Source: Bacteroidota bacterium (lineage in GTDB: Bacteria; Bacteroidota; Bacteroidia; Bacteroidales; UBA12481). From it: a stretch of 8,045 nucleotides of DNA. Shown here in pieces: positions 1 to 6,599 of the stretch. The DNA is taken from the NCBI GenBank assembly GCA_030592205.1, contig JAUVKA010000170.1, forward strand, positions 1 to 8,045, written 5' to 3'. Under the pieces are notes generated by a model. That model was not told where the DNA came from and searched no databases. It saw nothing but the letters and a program-made list of their open reading frames with translations. Every line of letters starts with the position of its first letter. Positions within the stretch are counted from its first letter, which is position 1. A program made the position numbers and the translations under genes.

Positions 1-460
1 ATTCCACGTAGCCATAAACTGATAAATTCCTGACATTATCACTATTATTAGTCAGGATAGCCTTCCACATTTCCTGGTCATCTTCCAGTGGAACAAAATA
101 CAGGAGTTCGGATTTTATTCCTTCTATCTCTGATTCCACCCTGGTATAGCCAAAACCGTGAGCTACACGGTATGCCTTTGGATCCTTATTAGTTGGCTGC
201 CATGTCAGGCTCCAAAATTCACCAGTATCCTTGTCTTTGATATAGATATACTTCCCTGGCCGGTCATAGGGCACATCATTAATCCTATACCTGGTTATCC
301 TACCATGAAGGGGGGATTTGAAATAGGAAATTCCACCGCCGTTATTACTGATGGAGGAAAAATACCTTCCGTTGTATAGATAATTAATCCATGGGCTGGG
401 AGTATCCTGCCTGTGGATAATATATTCCCGGCCGTCTTTACTGAAATCTCCGTAATTCAT
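1..460 (-). CDS. GH94-family glycoside phosphorylase, N-terminal part (cut by window edge)
   Basis: Open from an ATG at 460-458 to the left edge, giving 153 codons of an enzyme that is normally about 800 residues, so only the N-terminal beta-sandwich region is present. Seen: PSPWINYL (residues 21-28), ISNNGGG (37-43), YFKSP (46-50), RITRYR (54-59), VPYDRPGKYIYIKD (63-76) and HGFGYTRVES (101-110). This is the characteristic N-terminal pattern of cellobiose/cellodextrin-type phosphorylases (GH94, formerly GT36). Family knowledge: these cytoplasmic enzymes split beta-linked gluco-disaccharides or oligosaccharides with inorganic phosphate, giving a sugar 1-phosphate. The catalytic domain lies outside the window, so the substrate is open: cellobiose, cellodextrin, laminaribiose, chitobiose or an aldonic acid derivative. 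The DRPG...DxDTGxFWS section reminds me of cellobionic-acid-phosphorylase-like members, but that is a weak impression. It lies 127 bp downstream of a symporter gene on the same strand, which suggests co-expression. There is no clear Shine-Dalgarno site. Confidence 0.88.
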   Translation of the reverse strand, partial: MNYGDFSKDGREYIIHRQDTPSPWINYLYNGRYFSSISNNGGGISYFKSPLHGRITRYRINDVPYDRPGKYIYIKDKDTGEFWSLTWQPTNKDPKAYRVAHGFGYTRVESEIEGIKSELLYFVPLEDDQEMWKAILTNNSDNVRNLSVYGYVE

Positions 461-516
461 TATCAATCAAGATTATTATTCGTCCCTCCGTCCCCATTAT
501 TACCTTGTGCCTTGAA

Positions 517-536
517 AGACGCATCATGATGCGTCT
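517..536. repeat. 20-bp perfect palindrome, REP-like
   Basis: AGACGCATCA is followed immediately by its exact reverse complement. As RNA it could fold with an 8-bp stem and a 4-nt loop. It sits between the symporter stop and the GH94 start, both read leftward. On the leftward strand it is followed by TTTC only, so it is a poor intrinsic terminator. Palindromes of the type GAGACGC...GCGTCTC are scattered as repetitive elements in many bacterial genomes; calling this one REP-like is inference from its form and position. Confidence 0.6.
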
Positions 537-541
537 CTACA

Positions 542-589
542 ATCTCCCTAACTCCCTATTTCCCTATTTCCCCAATTCCCTATCTCCCT
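542..589. repeat. 8-bp degenerate tandem repeat, 6 units
   Basis: Six consecutive octamers fit the pattern A-[A/T]-[C/T]-T-C-C-C-T (the fourth ends in C rather than T), in unbroken register. The leftward-read strand is purine-rich (AGGGA-type units). The last unit overlaps the symporter stop codon: the TAG read on the minus strand (590-588) uses its final CT plus the next A. The array therefore starts exactly at the end of that gene and fills nearly half of the gap to GH94. Confidence 0.75.
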
Positions 590-2510
590 ACTTTTCCACA
601 AATCCTGAGTCATCATGATCACGAATATTTGTGCGTAGAGCATGGATCATCTCCTTTAGATTCTTTATTCCTCCAATGGTGAACCAGATGGTCACGATCA
701 CGGCTGTAACCAGATAGATCCAGGTATAAACCTTCCAGAATTTTATCCAAACCTCATTGGAAACATCCGAGGTAAGGTTATAAATCGTTCCGATAATAAA
801 TACTACAGTCCAGGCAGCAGTCCATCCATAAGTAGCTATATAAATAATCCTGTCGCCAAGGGTAAATTCCTTTGTTGGTCCCAATAATTTCCATCCTTTC
901 AGAGGCTTGTCCGGTATTTTCCCTTTTTCAGAATCAATAGCAAACTCTCCACGGTGAAGGAGCTTGTCCATGTTATGAACTGTTTTCGGTCCGAATATAG
1001 AAACAAGGAAGAAAATAGTAGCTGCCGAAAGCATCGCTATAAGCCAGAACCACTGGCCATTGATAAAGAAATCATCAACCACAGAATTTATAATAATGCC
1101 AAATCCTGATATAACGGCACCGGCAATCATGGCCGACCAGGCGGCTAAAGTTGATCCACGGCTCCAGTATAATCCTCCAATAATAGCAGCTCCCGAGCCG
1201 CCAACAAAGATAGAAGCGGAGACAGCCATAAACAGAAATACCTTTTCGCTCTGCTGGAAAAGAATGCTAAGCACAAAAATTGTAATACCTACCCCGAGAA
1301 TTGAATATCTCAGATATTTCATGTGCTGCTCAGGCTTGAATGCCTTCTTACGTAAGGGCAGAACACAATCCTGAATAAATATACTCCCGAAGGAATGGAT
1401 GTAGATATTATGACTGGTAATCGCAGCTGCCAGCATTATCGCCACAAAAGCTCCTTTTACCCCTATTGGAAGTAACTGATTAAGCACCATTGGTACACGG
1501 AGTTGCGACTGTAGGGTTTCGCTGCCCACATTTGCTATAGATTCGTTTATGACCCCGGCTACTCCGGCAAAATCCGCATGATGTAACACAGTATAGGCTA
1601 TAATGGGCACAAAAACCAGGAAAAGACCCCATTGTGGAATCAATCTCCAGTTGGTGAGAACATCAGCCATTTTGGCTTCATGTGCTGATTTGGCTGCCAC
1701 GCTAACAGATGAATTACCCTGCCAGGCAAGCTTGGTGTAAATCAGGCCAAACATCCCAATAAAGAAAAACCAGATATTAAAATCCTGGACCTCTGTGGCT
1801 TTAAAAGGATTAACCAGAGATGCATTTTCAGGTGCTCCATTCACGGCCTCCCCTATCTGTCCCCAATCCACTTGGAAAATCAACAGGATCACAATTCCTA
1901 CAAAAACGATATTTACAAAAACACCCTGGATAAAATCAGTGAACATAACCGCAATATGGCCGCCTAATAGGATGAAAAACAGAGGTATTGCAACCATAAT
2001 ACCTGCCAGCAGGATAAATGTTCCTGAATATGGTCCAACCATTCCTATTTCCGGGATACCAACGAAATAGATAAAAAAGCGGGCCGTAACAGAAGGGAAA
2101 ATTATCATATTAATAAGGCCGGAACTAAAAGCCATGAATCCGGCAAAGATTCGGAATGCCCTACTATAACGCATTTCAAAAAACTGAGCCATAGTCAATG
2201 CCCGGGTCTGACGATAGCGGTATACAACCCAACCTGTGACACTCATCCCAACCAGAATAATAGCGGTCATCATTTCCCACCAGCGTGAATTAAACCCTGC
2301 AGCATAATTCTGCTCCAGTGCACCAATCACAGTAATGGCTCCCAGAGCAGCTGTACCATGGAACATGGATATAATATACCGACCGCCGGTCCTGCCTGTA
2401 GCCAGAAAATCAGTAACACTTTTTAATAAGCTTTTACTTAGAAAAACCATCCCTACCATCAGGGCGAAAAGCATGAGGACTATACCCCAGTCGAGCCAAT
2501 TTAAATTCAT
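588..2510 (-). CDS. Sodium:solute symporter family (SSF) transporter
   Basis: A 640-residue inner-membrane protein with about 15 predicted hydrophobic segments; TM1 is roughly residues 9-27. Family marks: GGHIAVMFTDFIQG (183-196) matches the SSF signature GGxxAVxxTDxxQ. AAAITSHN (361-368) lies where SSF proteins have the paired hydroxyl residues of the Na2 sodium site (here T365-S366). Family knowledge: Na+-driven uptake of sugars, amino acids, carboxylates or vitamins with the LeuT fold. The core ends near residue 506; a cytoplasmic segment (510-552) and two more hydrophobic helices (about 556-577 and 594-613) make it longer than minimal SSF members. The ATG at 2510 gives a short hydrophilic lead into TM1, as expected; no Shine-Dalgarno is seen. 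A GH94 phosphorylase gene follows on the same strand, which favours a sugar or sugar acid as substrate (inference). The nearest named relatives could equally be annotated as pantothenate or glucose symporters; the substrate is unknown. Confidence 0.9.
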   Translation of the reverse strand: MNLNWLDWGIVLMLFALMVGMVFLSKSLLKSVTDFLATGRTGGRYIISMFHGTAALGAITVIGALEQNYAAGFNSRWWEMMTAIILVGMSVTGWVVYRYRQTRALTMAQFFEMRYSRAFRIFAGFMAFSSGLINMIIFPSVTARFFIYFVGIPEIGMVGPYSGTFILLAGIMVAIPLFFILLGGHIAVMFTDFIQGVFVNIVFVGIVILLIFQVDWGQIGEAVNGAPENASLVNPFKATEVQDFNIWFFFIGMFGLIYTKLAWQGNSSVSVAAKSAHEAKMADVLTNWRLIPQWGLFLVFVPIIAYTVLHHADFAGVAGVINESIANVGSETLQSQLRVPMVLNQLLPIGVKGAFVAIMLAAAITSHNIYIHSFGSIFIQDCVLPLRKKAFKPEQHMKYLRYSILGVGITIFVLSILFQQSEKVFLFMAVSASIFVGGSGAAIIGGLYWSRGSTLAAWSAMIAGAVISGFGIIINSVVDDFFINGQWFWLIAMLSAATIFFLVSIFGPKTVHNMDKLLHRGEFAIDSEKGKIPDKPLKGWKLLGPTKEFTLGDRIIYIATYGWTAAWTVVFIIGTIYNLTSDVSNEVWIKFWKVYTWIYLVTAVIVTIWFTIGGIKNLKEMIHALRTNIRDHDDSGFVEK

Positions 2511-2575
2511 TTTTTGATTTTCAAGAATTTCGGCTAAGATAATAAGAAATGACGATAGGGAGAGGTTTTGGCTTG

Positions 2576-2606
2576 TGAGTTGCCTCTGCCTCGCAGGGGT
2601 AACTCA
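2576..2606 (+). other. Stem-loop in the divergent intergenic region
   Basis: As plus-strand RNA, 2576-2588 pairs with 2594-2606 over 13 bp (11 Watson-Crick, 2 G-U) around a 5-nt loop CCUCG. On the minus strand the two G-U pairs become A-C mismatches, so the fold favours rightward transcription, towards the acyl-CoA ligase gene. No U-tract follows, so it does not look like an intrinsic terminator. It could be a transcript structure, a processing site or a relic of a mobile repeat; nothing distinguishes these here. Confidence 0.45.
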
Positions 2607-2607
2607 A

Positions 2608-2621
2608 GTTGCGGGTTGCGA
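2608..2621. repeat. Heptamer repeat GTTGCG[G/A], 2 units
   Basis: Two adjacent heptamers, GTTGCGG and GTTGCGA, sit right after the stem-loop. The 11-mer GTTGCGGGTTG also occurs on the opposite strand within 6797-6810, in a different intergenic region, so this is a shared repeat and not merely local low complexity. Confidence 0.55.
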
Positions 2622-2641
2622 GTCCTTGAACCTTACTTTTG

Positions 2642-2696
2642 CTTTCCTGCTTTCCTGCTTTCCTGCCTTCCTGCTTTCTGTCTTCTTGCCTTCTTG
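2642..2696. repeat. 8-bp degenerate tandem repeat, about 7 units
   Basis: Consensus C[T/C]TTC[C/T]TG. Three identical CTTTCCTG units are followed by CCTTCCTG, a 7-bp variant and two diverged units ending CTTG, then a run of seven T at 2699-2705. The plus strand is almost pure pyrimidine apart from the G closing each unit. The array ends 62 bp before the start chosen for the acyl-CoA ligase and is read through by an in-frame upstream extension of that gene, which I consider spurious. Confidence 0.8.
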
Positions 2697-2758
2697 CCTT
2701 TTTTTGTATCTTAACGCATCATTTTTTAAACTTTACTTTTCGTAAAACCAGACCCGAT

Positions 2759-4693
2759 ATGAAAAAGACCGTTTTAAATATGCTGCGCGATTGCGCTAAA
2801 AATCACCCGGAAACAGTATATACTTCCAATAAAAATAACGGGAAATGGGAAAGCATGAGCTACCCCGAAGTTTTAAAAGAAAGCCGTTTTATAGCTTCCG
2901 GCCTGATTGAACTTGGTGTTAAAAAAGGGGATAAACTATCGCTCATCTCAGAGGGTAAAAACATTTGGATATGCATGGAGTTTGGAATGCTGTTTACCAG
3001 AGCAACCAATGTCCCGCTGGCCCTTAAATTGCTTCCGGAAGAAATCCTGTTCAGGATAAAGCATTCTGAATCAAAAGTGGTGGTAGTCAGCAAGATGATG
3101 CTAAAAACGATCGCTCCTCTTTATAATAAGATGGGTAAGGGGATTAAGCTTATTCTCCTGGAGAATTCTATTAACGGAATGGAGAATATGTTGAGGGAAA
3201 ATGATATTATATATGGCAAGGAATGCTTTCTATACGGCGATATACTTGAAGATGGGAAGAATGCATGGGATAAAAATGAGAAAATTCTTAAGGAGAGAGA
3301 AAAAGATATTAGCGAGGAAGATATCGTAACAATCTCTTATACTTCCGGAACCACAGGGGATCCTAAAGGTATCATGCTAACCCACCTCAACTATTATCAC
3401 AATTGCTGGGATGCAATGAATTATTTTATCGTAGATCCGGGCGACCGTTTGTATATCTGCATTCCCACCGACCACTCATTTGCTCACACAGTGGGCATTT
3501 ATGCTGTACTAACCACCGGCTTTAGTCTTTATTTTGTAGATTTTGGTGGTGGAGGCCTCCAATATGCCAAGAATGTTGCTAAAAACCTGCTCGAGGTCAA
3601 TCCCCATTTCATGCTCAGTGTTCCTGCCCTGAGCGGCAATTTCATGATGAAGATCAAGGATGCTATTCAGGTTAAGGGCAAATTTATTTCCGGTATTTTT
3701 AATATGGGCATGAACGCGGGAATAAGAATGAACCGCGACGGATATAGGAAAGCAGGCTTCCTGGTAAAAATGATAAATTATCTGCCTTATAAACTGGCTG
3801 ACGTTTTGGTTTTTTCGAAAGTCAGGAAGATATTTGGCACCAGTATAAAGTATATCGTAGGTGGTGGAGCCCTGCTGGACATTCGCCAGCAGCATTTCTT
3901 TTACACCCTTGGGGTGCCTGTATATCAAGGGTATGGACTCAGTGAAGCCACACCTATTATTTCGGCTAATACTCAGCAGGTCCATAAGATGGGCAGCTCC
4001 GGCAGAGTTATTCCTAATGTTGAATGCAAAATTATTAATGATAAGGGTGAAGAAATGGAAACTGGAAAGCAGGGCCAGATAATTATCAGAGGTAAAAATG
4101 TAATGAAAGGCTATTACAAAAACCCCAAAACAACTGCAAAAACTATAATAGATGAATGGTTGTATACCGGCGATCTTGGATATCTGGATGAGGACGGGTT
4201 TTTATTTGTTATTGGTCGTGAGAAGGCTTTACTGATCTCGGCTGATGGAGAAAAGTACTCTCCCGAAGGTATTGAAGAGGCAATTCAAAATTCGGGTGAT
4301 TTGATTCACCAGGTTATGGTCTACAACGATATGAAGAAAAACACTACGGCAATTGTTACTCTTCATAGGGAGAAGGTACGGGCATATGCTAAAAAGAACG
4401 GATTCACCAGTGCAGATCAAATCCTTGAGGCTATCAGGAAAGATTTATATGCCTTCAAGAATGTGCCTGAATTCAAGGGTCAATTCCTGGAGAAGTGGAT
4501 TCCAACATCCTTTCAGGTGGCACCTGAAGATTTTTCAGATAAAAATCAAATGATTAACTCTGCTCTTAAAATGGTAAGACACAAGATACAGGAGGTGTAT
4601 CAGGACAGGATCGATTTCATGTACGCTCCCGGAGGATCAAATGTTATAAACAAAATGAATATCGAAACTGTTACAGAACTATTACCAAACTAA
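2759..4693 (+). CDS. Long-chain acyl-CoA synthetase-like AMP-forming ligase
   Basis: A 644-residue ANL-superfamily adenylating enzyme. It should activate a fatty acid with ATP to acyl-AMP and then load CoA (EC 6.2.1.3 type); it is probably cytoplasmic or membrane-associated. Seen in order: nucleotide-binding loop YTSGTTGDPKG (194-204), VGGGALLD (367-374), adenine/substrate motif YQGYGLSEATP (389-399), ribose-binding YTGDLGYLDEDG (469-480) with hinge VIGREK (484-489), and a C-terminal lysine segment SALKMVRHKI (601-610) where FadD15-type enzymes have PTLKxKR. Length and these motifs fit the bacterial FadD15-like long-chain branch. I chose ATG 2759 because MKKTVLNMLRDCAKNHPET is the usual family N-terminus. 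An in-frame ATG at 2639 would add 40 residues encoded by the octamer repeat, which do not belong to the family. A ZnuA-like gene begins 6 bp after the stop, so the two are probably co-transcribed. Chain-length preference cannot be told. Confidence 0.9.
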   Translation: MKKTVLNMLRDCAKNHPETVYTSNKNNGKWESMSYPEVLKESRFIASGLIELGVKKGDKLSLISEGKNIWICMEFGMLFTRATNVPLALKLLPEEILFRIKHSESKVVVVSKMMLKTIAPLYNKMGKGIKLILLENSINGMENMLRENDIIYGKECFLYGDILEDGKNAWDKNEKILKEREKDISEEDIVTISYTSGTTGDPKGIMLTHLNYYHNCWDAMNYFIVDPGDRLYICIPTDHSFAHTVGIYAVLTTGFSLYFVDFGGGGLQYAKNVAKNLLEVNPHFMLSVPALSGNFMMKIKDAIQVKGKFISGIFNMGMNAGIRMNRDGYRKAGFLVKMINYLPYKLADVLVFSKVRKIFGTSIKYIVGGGALLDIRQQHFFYTLGVPVYQGYGLSEATPIISANTQQVHKMGSSGRVIPNVECKIINDKGEEMETGKQGQIIIRGKNVMKGYYKNPKTTAKTIIDEWLYTGDLGYLDEDGFLFVIGREKALLISADGEKYSPEGIEEAIQNSGDLIHQVMVYNDMKKNTTAIVTLHREKVRAYAKKNGFTSADQILEAIRKDLYAFKNVPEFKGQFLEKWIPTSFQVAPEDFSDKNQMINSALKMVRHKIQEVYQDRIDFMYAPGGSNVINKMNIETVTELLPN

Positions 4694-4699
4694 ACCCTT

Positions 4700-5617
4700 A
4701 TGAGATCTATCCCATTAGGCTTTGTAGTAATTCTGTTATTTCTAGGCGCTTGCAATTCTGCTGAAAGGAACGAAGCTGTTAAACGCATTATCACCGTCAG
4801 CATTCTCCCACAGAAGTATTTCGTAGAGCAATTGGCTGGTGATGAGTTCGATATAAATGTAATGTTACCGCCGGGAAGCAGTCCTGCCAGTTATGATCCT
4901 ACTCCACGGCAACTTCGGGGTCTGAACCAGTCTGCTTTTTACCTTAAAATGGGATACCTGGGATTTGAAGTGGCCTGGATGGAATCAATAAAGAAGAACC
5001 ATAAAGAATTGAAAATAATTGATCTGTCGGCAGGAATCAATCTAATACATGGAGAGGCTGAGGATGAGGGGCATGAGGAAGATGGACACGTTCATGATCA
5101 TAGCGGTATTGACCCGCACATCTGGATGTCGCCAAAATCAGCTGCAATAATGGCAGATAATACGGCAAAAGCTATTATTCGCTTCGATCCGGCTTGCCAG
5201 GATCTGATCAGAAGTAAGCTGGCTGATTTAAAAGCCAGAATATCTGCATTGGATCAGGAATTTGAAGCTTTATCCCAACAATTGGAAAATAAAAAATTCA
5301 TCATTTTTCATCCCGCGCTGACCTACCTGGCTCGTGATTACGGACTGGAACAGATCCCCATGGAATTTGAGGGCAAGGAACCTTCCGCAGCCCACATGAT
5401 GAAACTAATCAACATAGCTAAGGATGAGGATATTAGCAAAGTTTTTATACAGAAAGAGTTCGATAAAGAAACCGCACGACAAATCACCAGGGACCTTAAT
5501 GCCAAACTAATCCAGATCGATCCTCTTGCTGAGGATTGGGAGGGGCAGATGGAGGAGCTGTTGGAGGCTTTTAGGCTCAAGATTCAAGATACAAGACCAA
5601 AGACCGTAGATAGGTGA
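4700..5617 (+). CDS. znuA: ZnuA-like metal-binding lipoprotein (ABC transporter substrate-binding family)
   Basis: 305 residues of the cluster A-I (ZnuA/TroA) metal-binding family. The N-terminus is a lipoprotein signal with lipobox LGAC (Cys18), so the mature protein should be membrane-anchored on the periplasmic side. Visible ligand positions: His140 in DPHIWMSP, His204 in FHPALTYLARDYGL, and Asp274 in QIDPLAED. A His/Asp/Glu-rich loop at 117-134 resembles the zinc-sensing or chaperoning loop of ZnuA. Odd: the first ligand histidine, normally in PHxYEPTP, is replaced; the segment reads PASYDPTP with Ala63 in its place. Family knowledge: these proteins hand Zn2+ (or Mn2+) to a ZnuB permease/ZnuC ATPase, but neither is found in the 231 bp downstream or at the next gene. 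The start is 6 bp after the acyl-CoA ligase stop, implying one transcript. Mn- or Fe-type binding is an alternative; the His-rich loop favours zinc. Confidence 0.85.
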   Translation: MRSIPLGFVVILLFLGACNSAERNEAVKRIITVSILPQKYFVEQLAGDEFDINVMLPPGSSPASYDPTPRQLRGLNQSAFYLKMGYLGFEVAWMESIKKNHKELKIIDLSAGINLIHGEAEDEGHEEDGHVHDHSGIDPHIWMSPKSAAIMADNTAKAIIRFDPACQDLIRSKLADLKARISALDQEFEALSQQLENKKFIIFHPALTYLARDYGLEQIPMEFEGKEPSAAHMMKLINIAKDEDISKVFIQKEFDKETARQITRDLNAKLIQIDPLAEDWEGQMEELLEAFRLKIQDTRPKTVDR

Positions 5618-5624
5618 GGGGGGA

Positions 5625-5666
5625 TTAATGGTTAATGGCTAATGATCAATTGTAAATTGTAAATTA
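5625..5666. repeat. 7-bp degenerate tandem repeat, 6 units
   Basis: Six heptamers in unbroken register: two TTAATGG, then CTAATGA, TCAATTG, TAAATTG and TAAATTA. They grade from a TTAATGG-like to a TAAATTG-like unit and begin 8 bp after the ZnuA-like stop codon. No hairpin or terminator is evident in it. Confidence 0.65.
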
Positions 5667-5804
5667 TTTAGGTTACAAAAATCACCAACTAATCCCTTCC
5701 GCGTGCAACTAATTCATTAACGCGTTATCTAAATTCATAGTTCAGCTAAACAATTAGTTAAGTATTTCTACTTTTATATCAAGCCATTTAGGGTCCCCAA
5801 ACAG

Positions 5805-5827
5805 TTGAAAATATCAAACATTTTCAA
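5805..5827. promoter_or_regulatory. 8-7-8 inverted repeat upstream of TonB gene
   Basis: TTGAAAAT and its exact reverse complement ATTTTCAA flank a 7-bp spacer; the right arm ends 21 bp before the TonB start. The geometry (15-bp centre-to-centre, somewhat over one helical turn) could serve a dimeric regulator, or the arms could form a hairpin in the leader RNA. I cannot match it to a named operator. The arms are AT-rich, so chance is not excluded. Confidence 0.4.
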
Positions 5828-5848
5828 ATTAACTCTTTAAATGCTTGA

Positions 5849-6532
5849 ATGATGGAAACAAAAAAAAGTAGAAAAGCGAACCTGGAGAACAAAAGAACTC
5901 TATTTCTCGAGATAGGTTTTGTTCTTGCCCTGGCACTGATTCTTCTGGGATTTCAATGGACAAAAACTGAATTACAAAGCGGATCACTAGGCTCATTACC
6001 TGATATACAGGGGGAAGAGGAAATCATTCCCATCACCCGTCAGGAATTACAAAAGCCGCTTACTCCGCCAAAACCGCAGACAGTAGTACTGGAACTCAAT
6101 ATTGTTGATGATGATGCAGTGTTGGATGATGAATTTGTGCTTGATGATTTTGAAGCAAACCAGGATGATATTATCGAAATTATATTTCAGGAGGAAGAAG
6201 AGGATGATACTGACACATTTTTTATACTTGTTGAGGATATGCCTCTGTTTCAAGGTGGAGATTTAGATGGATTCCATCGCTACATCCAGGGTAGCATAAA
6301 ATACCCCAGAATTGCCACAGAAAATGCCATCACGGGAACTGTTCATGTCCAATTCGACATTAACAAAAAGGGTGAACTAGTGGATATTATTATTCAGCGT
6401 GGAGTAGACTCTTCCCTCGACAACGAGGTAATCCGTGCTCTCAAAGCAGCTCCAAAATGGACACCCGGAGCACAAAGGGGCAAGCCTGTAAAAGTTCGAA
6501 TGTCAATGCCGGTGAAGTTTACGCTTCTATAA
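5849..6532 (+). CDS. tonB: TonB-family energy transducer
   Basis: A 227-residue protein that should couple the inner-membrane proton motive force (via ExbB/ExbD) to TonB-dependent outer-membrane receptors. Seen: a cytoplasmic N-terminus carrying ANLENKRTLFLEIGF (10-24), a Bacteroidota TonB signature running into one membrane helix (about 17-36); a periplasmic linker (40-128); and a TonB C-terminal domain (about 130-227) with MPLFQGG (131-137), IKYPRIATENAITG (150-163), GVDSSLD (185-191) and PKWTPGAQRGKPV (202-214), ending in MPVKF. The linker has only a short proline stretch (KPLTPPKPQ, 69-77), followed by a strongly acidic part (87-122, many D/E), unlike the Pro/Lys-rich linkers of proteobacterial TonB. 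ATG codons at 5849 and 5852 are both possible; the second gives METKKS, closer to family N-termini. No exbB/exbD or receptor gene is adjacent. It lies downstream of an inverted repeat at 5805-5827. Confidence 0.9.
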   Translation: MMETKKSRKANLENKRTLFLEIGFVLALALILLGFQWTKTELQSGSLGSLPDIQGEEEIIPITRQELQKPLTPPKPQTVVLELNIVDDDAVLDDEFVLDDFEANQDDIIEIIFQEEEEDDTDTFFILVEDMPLFQGGDLDGFHRYIQGSIKYPRIATENAITGTVHVQFDINKKGELVDIIIQRGVDSSLDNEVIRALKAAPKWTPGAQRGKPVKVRMSMPVKFTLL

Positions 6533-6599
6533 GGCTTGAGGCAAACTTTAAAAGGCTTGAGGCTTATGGCTTAAAGCTTGAGGATAAGGATAAGGATTT
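6533..6599. repeat. 7-bp tandem repeat (7 units) passing into 6-bp repeat (3 units)
   Basis: Starting at the base after the TonB stop, seven heptamers run in register to 6581. Five of them are close to GGCTTGA (GGCTTGA twice, GGCTTAT, GGCTTAA, AGCTTGA); the second and third units are diverged. From 6582 the pattern becomes hexameric: GGATAA twice, then GGATTT. No convincing terminator hairpin is present. Confidence 0.65.

Noticed and set aside
158..379. Plus-strand open frame of 73 codons near the left edge
   Set aside because: It is antisense to the GH94 coding region, whose conserved motifs are clear on the minus strand.
542..589. Short regular repeats considered as a CRISPR array
   Set aside because: Units are 8 bp with no spacers; there are no long repeats or cas genes in the window.
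2703..2734. Possible Bacteroidota promoter (TTTG at 2703-2706, TAAACTTT at 2727-2734, 20-bp spacer)
   Set aside because: The spacing fits, but the -7 element has two mismatches to TAnnTTTG in a T-rich region where such matches arise easily.
2639..2758. Upstream in-frame extension of the acyl-CoA ligase resembling a signal peptide
   Set aside because: It is translation of the octamer repeat plus leader sequence; family homology starts at the ATG at 2759.
3509..3985. 158-codon open frame on the minus strand inside the acyl-CoA ligase gene
   Set aside because: It lies wholly opposite a clearly conserved coding region and shows no recognisable family motifs; it is a shadow frame.
5841..5852. 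Tiny upstream frame ATG CTT GAA TGA overlapping the TonB start
   Set aside because: Three codons with no ribosome-binding site; most likely chance overlap.
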